From Carnegiea gigantea (taxonomy: Eukaryota > Streptophyta > Magnoliopsida > Caryophyllales > Cactaceae), in the NCBI GenBank assembly GCA_029747015.1, contig JAKOGI010000055.1, positions 968,501-1,032,500 of the forward strand: DNA of 64,000 nt. The letters are read 5' to 3'. Shown piece by piece: positions 58,031 to 64,000 of this stretch. The position numbers were made by a program, and so were the translations under genes. Under the pieces are notes generated by a model, which ran no database searches, had not been told where the DNA came from, and saw only the letters and a program-made list of their open reading frames with translations. The stretch's first letter is position 1. Each line of letters begins with the position of its first letter.

Positions 58031-58519
58031 TAAAACTTAAATTCTTCCTATCAGAAAGAAAGCGAATGACTCTAAGACTCAACACATGACTATAAGGTAA
58101 GAATGACACGTCACATCTTCTAAATTCAACAGAATTCAAGGCATCTTAGGTTGAGGCATTTTACGCTTAGATCCAACTATGCATATTATGTGTATAGATG
58201 GGCCCCACTTTTCACTTTGGTGGCCTAAAATGGATAGAATGTCATCGTGGAAGCCAAATGGGTTGTTGCCCTTCATGGGTAGTTCTAATAGGGATGTATT
58301 CGGTGTGGTAATCTAGAGCATGCACCTCCTCACATATGGAACCTTTATCTTTCTTATCCCTATTTTTATTGTTTCTCTTTCATGTGTTTGTGGCTTTTGT
58401 GGGTGTTTCTCTAGCCAGCTTCTCTTTTACGCGTGGCCAACATTCCTTATAGTTGTGAAGTTCTCAAATGGTGTAAACTTTAGATGTTTCCTATATGTGG
58501 TTAAAGGTTTCCTATAACA
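58031..58519. other. No gene recognised
   Basis: This stretch lies between LTR Y and the gag remnant. A 65-codon plus frame (58320-58517) is hydrophobic with no motif. Confidence 0.35.
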
Positions 58520-59360
58520 ACCTCGCTTTATTAGCCTCTGATAGTCAGTCTAACATATAGGCAGACATTGCCCTCCATTTGGTTAAGAAAGTCAGAAAAG
58601 CCTTCTAGTTCTTCCTGTTGGCTCATTTCTAAGTCCCTAAGTGCAATTGGTAGGTCAGTATTGTATGAATATTAATGTATGAATCCCTTACAAAGATCAT
58701 CCCAGTTTGTGACCTTTTGTGGGTCTATAGTATCATATTACCTCATAACATCTTTATCAAGGGTCTAAGGAAATATCATGTGGAAGATGTCCTTGTCAAT
58801 TCATTTTAAAGTCATCACATTAATAAAATTCCTCACCTGATGGTGAGGATTTTCAATTCCATGGAAGTTGATGTTTGGTGTGGTGAACTTTAGAGGTAAC
58901 TTCCTTCTTAAGATTGTAGTGAATCCAGCATAGTCATTAAAATAATTATTAAATATGGATGATTGCTTATGTAGTTGCTCTATTCAATCTACTCGTGGAT
59001 CGGTTTAAGTGCTCTTTTACCTTCTTCCTTCTTATCATCTTCACCTCCTTTATTACGAGGTTTCTCACCCTTCTTCTTTGGGGCATTCTTGATAAAGGTT
59101 TAGAGTGTAGTAGGTATTAGTTCCATCTTCTTGTCGCACTTACCAAGTCTAGTTTGCTTTTTTTCTACCATCTTCACAGGTTGAGTGATCTCGTAATTAC
59201 CAACCACTAGAATTAGTGATGGATTAGACTTTGACTTGGACCATGACTTTGCGCCGACTGGTGGAGTTTCCTCTAATTGATCTCGAGATAGAAGTCTCCT
59301 AGTTGATGGATGCCACTCATATGCTTTCTTAGGCTTCCCTATCATGAGCAATAAGGCGGT
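58520..59360 (-). pseudogene. Tat-like gag
   Basis: A start at 59351 (MLMIGKPKKAYEWHPS) opens a Lys/Ser-rich N-terminal region, followed by a highly charged stretch (about 58990-59095). The Gag core then appears: RKLPLKFTTPNINFHGIENP with HHQVRNFINVM (about 58830-58910), DTIDPQKVTNWDDLCKGFI (about 58680-58740) and YNTDLPIALRDLEM then SQQEELEGFSDFLNQMEG (about 58590-58670). These match the Tat/Ogre Gag core in order. Scattered stops are present (for example after the MTLK and IFP stretches). Protease does not follow. Confidence 0.75.
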
Positions 59361-59400
59361 GGTTTATAGGAGTGACTATTAGAGATGAAAGGTTGACAAC
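59343..59400. repeat. Direct repeat, copy 1 (partner 62118-62176)
   Basis: TATCATGAGCAATAAGGCGG...TTTATAGGAGTGAC also appears at 62118 with a few changes. This copy overlaps the start of the gag frame. Confidence 0.75.
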
Positions 59401-59862
59401 ATTTGCTATAAGGATGAAGAAAATGGTTACTTGCAGTATGGTTAGGAGATAAGGGCCTAAAAGTTTAAGCTAGACTAGAAAGAATAAGGTCAAGAAGTTT
59501 GGATTTAGGCTACTAGCTTTAAATGAAATCGGGTCTCACCTTGAAATATTAGGGACAAATCTCTATGCAGCCCAGGGGTGTTCATGGACACCCCTAGGCC
59601 CACAAAAGTCTTAATATGCTACTTACAAGGACTTAGGGATAGTACGCATGAACACCCCTTTAAAGGCTCAAACAAACCTTAAATAACATCCACCAACCGG
59701 CCCAAGCACTAACCATTCTTTTTTAATATAAAAAGTTCAACCTATAAAGAAGCATTAGAAGCAAATTAATTAGTAAAGTAAAATTTATTAAAAATTTTGA
59801 TTCTTTTCTCTCTCACGCTTGATAGTTAGACACTCAGACCTAATGAAAGTAAAAATAAGAAG

Positions 59863-59933
<71 letters not shown>

Positions 59934-61100
59934 GCTCGCTCGCTCTCTCCCTCTGTAAAACCTACACACATATCTCTCCCATGAAAATAGGGGAAGACGT
60001 AAGACCTCCATTGTTGCCTGCTAGTGGTTGAAGGCACCAACAACTCCACCACTAACCATGACCCACAACCCACAAGCCATAAGCAATAAGAGCAACCACT
60101 ATACAACTAGTGAGTCAACCACTTCATTGCACGAGATTTTAGATAAAAATTACGAAATTAAATGGAAGTAATTGAATCAAGGTTCAGTTTTGAATATGTA
60201 AATAGCTTCCAACCATCAATGACACTTTGTTTGATGTCAGCTCTTCTTTTGCTAGCTAGACCATCCCTTATTCTTAGTTCTCCCTACTTGCCCTACAATA
60301 TTAACCATTTTGAGCATGGCCTGCACCTCAGAGGAGAGTTGATGCTTTGAATGATCATTTAACAATAAAATATTATAAAAGAAGTATACTTCAGGGGATT
60401 GCCACCACGTATTTTTTTTAATTCGCTTATCTTATGTTAAATGTCATTTTCTAAAATCATGATCTTATTATTTTGCTTACAATGTTGGTATATTTCTTTC
60501 AAATTTTTTCATTTTCGTTACGCTCAATTTTCAATGCGACTAGATTCGACCCTTTGTCTCTACCTAGCATCTTCATTTTGTCTAAGGTGTGTGCTTATGA
60601 GAATCTGAGTTTTGGGCTTCTTAATAATTTTAGTTACTTGCTTATCTGTTCTTCCAAATGAAAATTGCTTGATTCTATAATTTTGTCCCCTGTCCTATCT
60701 TTGACCATGATTTTATAAAACTTATAGTGTGAAAAATGAAATCTGAGATTTTGTGAAAGTTAACATATCAAATTTAAGACGTATGATTTGTGGAAGATTG
60801 AAGTGATCATCTGAAACTATGTTTGTGTTGTTATGAGGTTGTGCCATGGCTATGGAGTTTGAAATAAGAGTGTATATTATATGCTCATACAATTTAACGT
60901 TATTAAAATCTCAACTGAGCTTGATTTTAGTTTTGTTATTGTTTGTTAGCTAAGCTTGTGTCATTTTTCCTTTTTTTTTTTTAGTCTAGTCTAATGTGTA
61001 TCAATTTGATTCTATTTTATGATATTTAAGAATAAAACAACAAAAAAGGCAAAGAAAATAATGCAATTGGTAATGGAATTTGGTTCTAACATCAACAAGT
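59401..61100. other. No gene recognised; microsatellite-bearing interior
   Basis: This is AT-rich sequence between gag and the leader. It contains the CT microsatellite at 59866-59929. Short frames at 59819-60106 are translations of that repeat. Confidence 0.4.
59866..59929 (+). repeat. (CT)n microsatellite
   Basis: About 32 uninterrupted CT units are followed by CTCG/CTCC variants to 59955. The long pure tract suggests recent expansion. Confidence 0.97.
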
Positions 61101-63222
61101 GTCAAAGAGATGGGGACATGGTGATCAATGCTAGTAGGTGGACACCCCTAACCTAGAAGTCTAGATCTACCACTCCCTTGACTTGCATCTTAAGTTGGAC
61201 TTGGGAAGGTAACCTATGGGCCTTAGGTCTAAGTGCAGCTCATTTAACTCATTGGCCTATACTAGGCCTAAGCATGACCCTAGCTTGATTGCCTAGAATG
61301 GGCTAGTTTAAGCATGTGACTGGATCTACGAGGATTCATACATGGACCCTAGACTTGGGGAATATATGCATGGATCACAAACTTATACATAGGTAATACT
61401 AAGGTCTTAATTGGACTTATGCATTATGAATATGAGGTATTATAGGGTGCAACTTAGAAGATTAAGTCTCTGAAGGTCTAATAGGCACCATTAGGAACTT
61501 TGCACCTATATGAACTCATAGACTATGCATGATAGGCCAAAGATGTATGACTCTTTGGGCCTAAGTATCCCATAACTAATGTACTAAGACCCTAAATAAA
61601 GCATTTCCACCTATAAACTGAAACCCTACATTGAGAGCCCAGTATGTTAACTGTATAGCACGAATACTTACCCAAACTACCATAAATTGAGTTTAACCTG
61701 ACTGCAGGTACCTGCCGGGTTCACTGTTGGACCCTGGCATTTACCTGCTGACTTTTTACAATTTAAATCCTAAGTACAGATGTAATATAATGTAGTCAGA
61801 GTGCTAGGAAGCCAGCTGGGTTTCTTATTGGGCCCCCAAGCTTGACTCAATCTTTTATCCTAGTCCATACCAATTAGATGTAGGCAAGTGCCCTTTAGGA
61901 CACTGATAAAGTTCCTAGTTTGCCCAGAGGATTGACTCTTTCTCCCTTCACCTAGTTCCAGACTGACAACAATCCTAGTTAAATTTTTCTGAAACACTCC
62001 TAGACTCTACTGACATGCAAACTCTTTATTTAGACTAACTCTAACTCATCTAATCCTTCCTTTAAGAGTTTTTATTCCCTACACCAAGGCTAAATTAAAT
62101 TGAAGATACTTGAATCCTTATCATAAGCAATAAGGCAACAGTTTATAGGAGTGACCATAAAGGTTAACCGCTGTTGTTATAGGTCAATCTCCGAAAGTCT
62201 CAAAATACATCACTCAAAGAAATAATAAGTGCAATACATCATCACTATATGCTAAATTGATCAGGCTCCCTTGATCATTTATCCTCTTCGACAGGTTTGC
62301 TAAGTTGAGGGTGATTCACTTAGCACTTGCCCAAAACAAAACATAGCAAACATTTCAAAATGTGAGCTTAAGCTTAGTATATGAATTCCTGTATTGTTAA
62401 ATAACCATAGAAACATTTATTGGGCCCACTTTGCAATTCATTTAAGTTTAAAACAAGGAATGAGAGGAATTTAAAACTGCATTTCTAATTATTATCTGAT
62501 AGTGAACCCCCAATATTGTTACAATCTGTAGATAGATATACACATACAAACACTTTATTTAGACTAACTCTACGTCGTCTAGTCATTCCTTTAAGACTTT
62601 TCATTCCCTACACCAAGGCTAAAACCTAGTTAGATCTAAGGTCAAGAGCCCCCTAAAGCTAGTTTCACGTCAAAGTCGCTTTGGTTCATAACCCTAATCA
62701 CTATGTTTCGACCTTTCCCAACTTAGGCTCTCCTATGACAAAATAATGACTTCACATAATCCTAAAGCACCAATACATAGGTTGTTGGGTAGAGGTTAGC
62801 TTTAGAAATACCATTAGAGTTCTAAACATTCACAGGATTATGAAAGCAAATGTGTTCAAGCCTGAGCCAGAGTTCTAAGTTACAAAGGTTTCGGGTCAGG
62901 TTTAGAACAGTGCTTCTCGTGAGCTAAATGTTTTGTCATACATGGGATGCATGGTAAGCCTAGAACATTCAGTTGCTTTTTCATATCGTGTGGACCAAGA
63001 AAGTGTGCCACGCGTGGGTGAAATAATTGCTCACCTAATTGAAAGTTGAATGGAACCATCGAGTGACCAATTACTTTCCTGAGGGCTTATATCAGGGTTT
63101 GACCTAGAGATTCTTTTAATCCTCAGCAGCCAACACATTATGATGTAGATATGCCTAATGTAAGTACAATTAAGGTAATTTCCTATATTGAAGTTAAAAT
63201 CTCATCCTGTTCAAAAAAAAAA
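61101..63222 (-). other. Leader (5' untranslated) region of the Tat-like element
   Basis: No coding motif is seen. It contains the second copy of the 59343 repeat (62118-62176) and an internal direct repeat of about 80 bases (62012-62095 and 62550-62630: TTTATTTAGACTAACTCTA...CCCTACACCAAGGCTAAA). Confidence 0.55.
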
Positions 63223-63240
63223 TCCCCAGTAGAGTCGCCA
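63223..63240 (-). other. Primer-binding site, tRNA-Arg type
   Basis: In minus orientation it reads TGGCGACTCTACTGGGGA and lies one base from the LTR end. This is the PBS type used by many Tat/Ogre elements. Confidence 0.85.
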
Positions 63241-63241
63241 C

Positions 63242-64000
63242 TGTAAGGACCGTGGACCCCAGAGAGCATATCCCATGTGCGATTCCCCACAAATGGTCGG
63301 ACTTGTTCACTAGATACATCATACTTTCAGGAGCAGACTTAATTTTTTTTTTAAACAAAGCATAAATAACCAAAACTAGGTTGTGGAACAATAGGAAACT
63401 GGGCCTTTACCCTAACAAGGAATCCGATCAGGTTCCCTAGCCTAGTCTTTGCCAGCAACTTAGTCTAGCCTGGTCAGGTTTCTGGGCTAGTTCCATCCAT
63501 GAATTCTGGTCCAGACGTGACCTATTCTTAGGGTCTAAATCCATTTATTGAATTCTAAAAGTGCAAATAGGGGAAAAACTAATAAAGACCATTTAACTTT
63601 AGCCAATAGAGTCGCTAATGAGTTTTAGGAAAAACTTACAAACTAGTTATACTCTTTGAAGCGAACCGCTATTGATACAGACAATCAAAAGGGACACCAA
63701 AAAGGACTATTGATTGGCTTCAAAAAGGTTTCAAAAGGCCTATGAGCAATCCCTACTGTAAGGATCATCTTGACTCCTTAGCCTCGGACCGAGGATCTAG
63801 GGTCAATGGTACAGTGATGTAATGGATTGTATCGGTACATTACTGATGGCATCATCTAATCAACACAGTATGTAAACAAAAGGTTAGGTGGGCTAACCTA
63901 ACACCGTGTGATAGGCTTAATATATTTTAATGTACAAGATCTCATGTGGGATCCTGAATTTAGTTGTCGCTTCAATTTAAGAATTTCTTGAGTATCACTT
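63242..64000 (-). repeat. 5' LTR of the Tat-like element (cut by window end)
   Basis: In element orientation it ends CCTTACA next to the PBS. It aligns with 52026 onward over about 650-700 bases. Its start lies beyond the window. Confidence 0.8.

Larger units (their letters stand above)
52026..64000 (-). mobile_element. Tat-like LTR retrotransposon without visible pol (runs off the window)
   Basis: In minus orientation the order is 5' LTR (63242 to beyond 64000), PBS (63223-63240), leader, gag (58520-59360), a long non-coding 3' region with three tandem arrays, polypurine tract (53588-53603) and 3' LTR (52026-53587). No reverse transcriptase or integrase motif was found, so it is non-autonomous or has lost pol. 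Other sequence is probably inserted in it, including an LTR-like segment near 57-58 kb. Confidence 0.75.

Noticed and set aside
59840..60106. 88-codon minus frame rich in Arg-Glu repeats and the matching plus frame rich in Ser-Leu
   Set aside because: Both are translations of the CT microsatellite.

Overview
The window looks like AT-rich nuclear heterochromatin of a flowering plant, probably a woody eudicot. The reasons are the plant-type primer-binding sites (tRNA-Asp, initiator tRNA-Met and tRNA-Arg types), the plant Ty3/gypsy clades present, and a plant mobile domain (PMD) pseudogene. I found no intact host gene, tRNA, rRNA or CRISPR. Nearly everything I can assign is LTR retrotransposon sequence, nested and decayed. 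Clade names rest on protein motifs read by eye. Identities are hand estimates.

Layout. 1-1275 is a copy of 15256-16520: an Athila-type LTR end, PBS and gag, carrying the start of a second inserted LTR. 1276-2738 is the PPT and LTR of another element. 2750-4010 is a decayed Tat-like gag. 5195-10578 is one complete minus-strand chromovirus (CRM-like) with a perfect target-site duplication (ATTCC). 11480-13060 is the minus-strand PMD pseudogene with a recognisable intron, followed by a 33-34 bp tandem array at 13365-13620.

13895-16366 is an Athila-type 5' end. It is interrupted by a non-autonomous LTR element (16367-21059) that encodes one unusual ORF. That element is in turn interrupted by a plus-strand CRM-like copy (21060-about 26200). 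The CRM-like copy is fused in mid-integrase to a Tekay/Del-type integrase, chromodomain and LTR (to 29504). 29507-38529 is a third chromovirus with long LTRs and a badly decayed interior.

A possible CACTA transposon end lies at 40986. Athila-type pol follows (41000-44270), then an Athila LTR (45365-48359) that holds a solo LTR of the CRM-like superfamily. 49428-51830 is a plus-strand Tat-like gag-protease. 52026-64000 is a minus-strand Tat-like element with PPT, PBS, both LTRs, gag, three different tandem arrays in its 3' untranslated region, and no visible pol.

How the parts relate. The elements are mostly independent insertions. The Athila pieces at 13.9-16.4 kb and 41-48.4 kb could be one element split by later insertions, but I could not confirm a matching target-site duplication. 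The most unusual items are the non-autonomous element with a decayed zinc-knuckle/transmembrane ORF, the chimeric integrase junction, the pol frame that runs into the LTR, and the three back-to-back tandem arrays.
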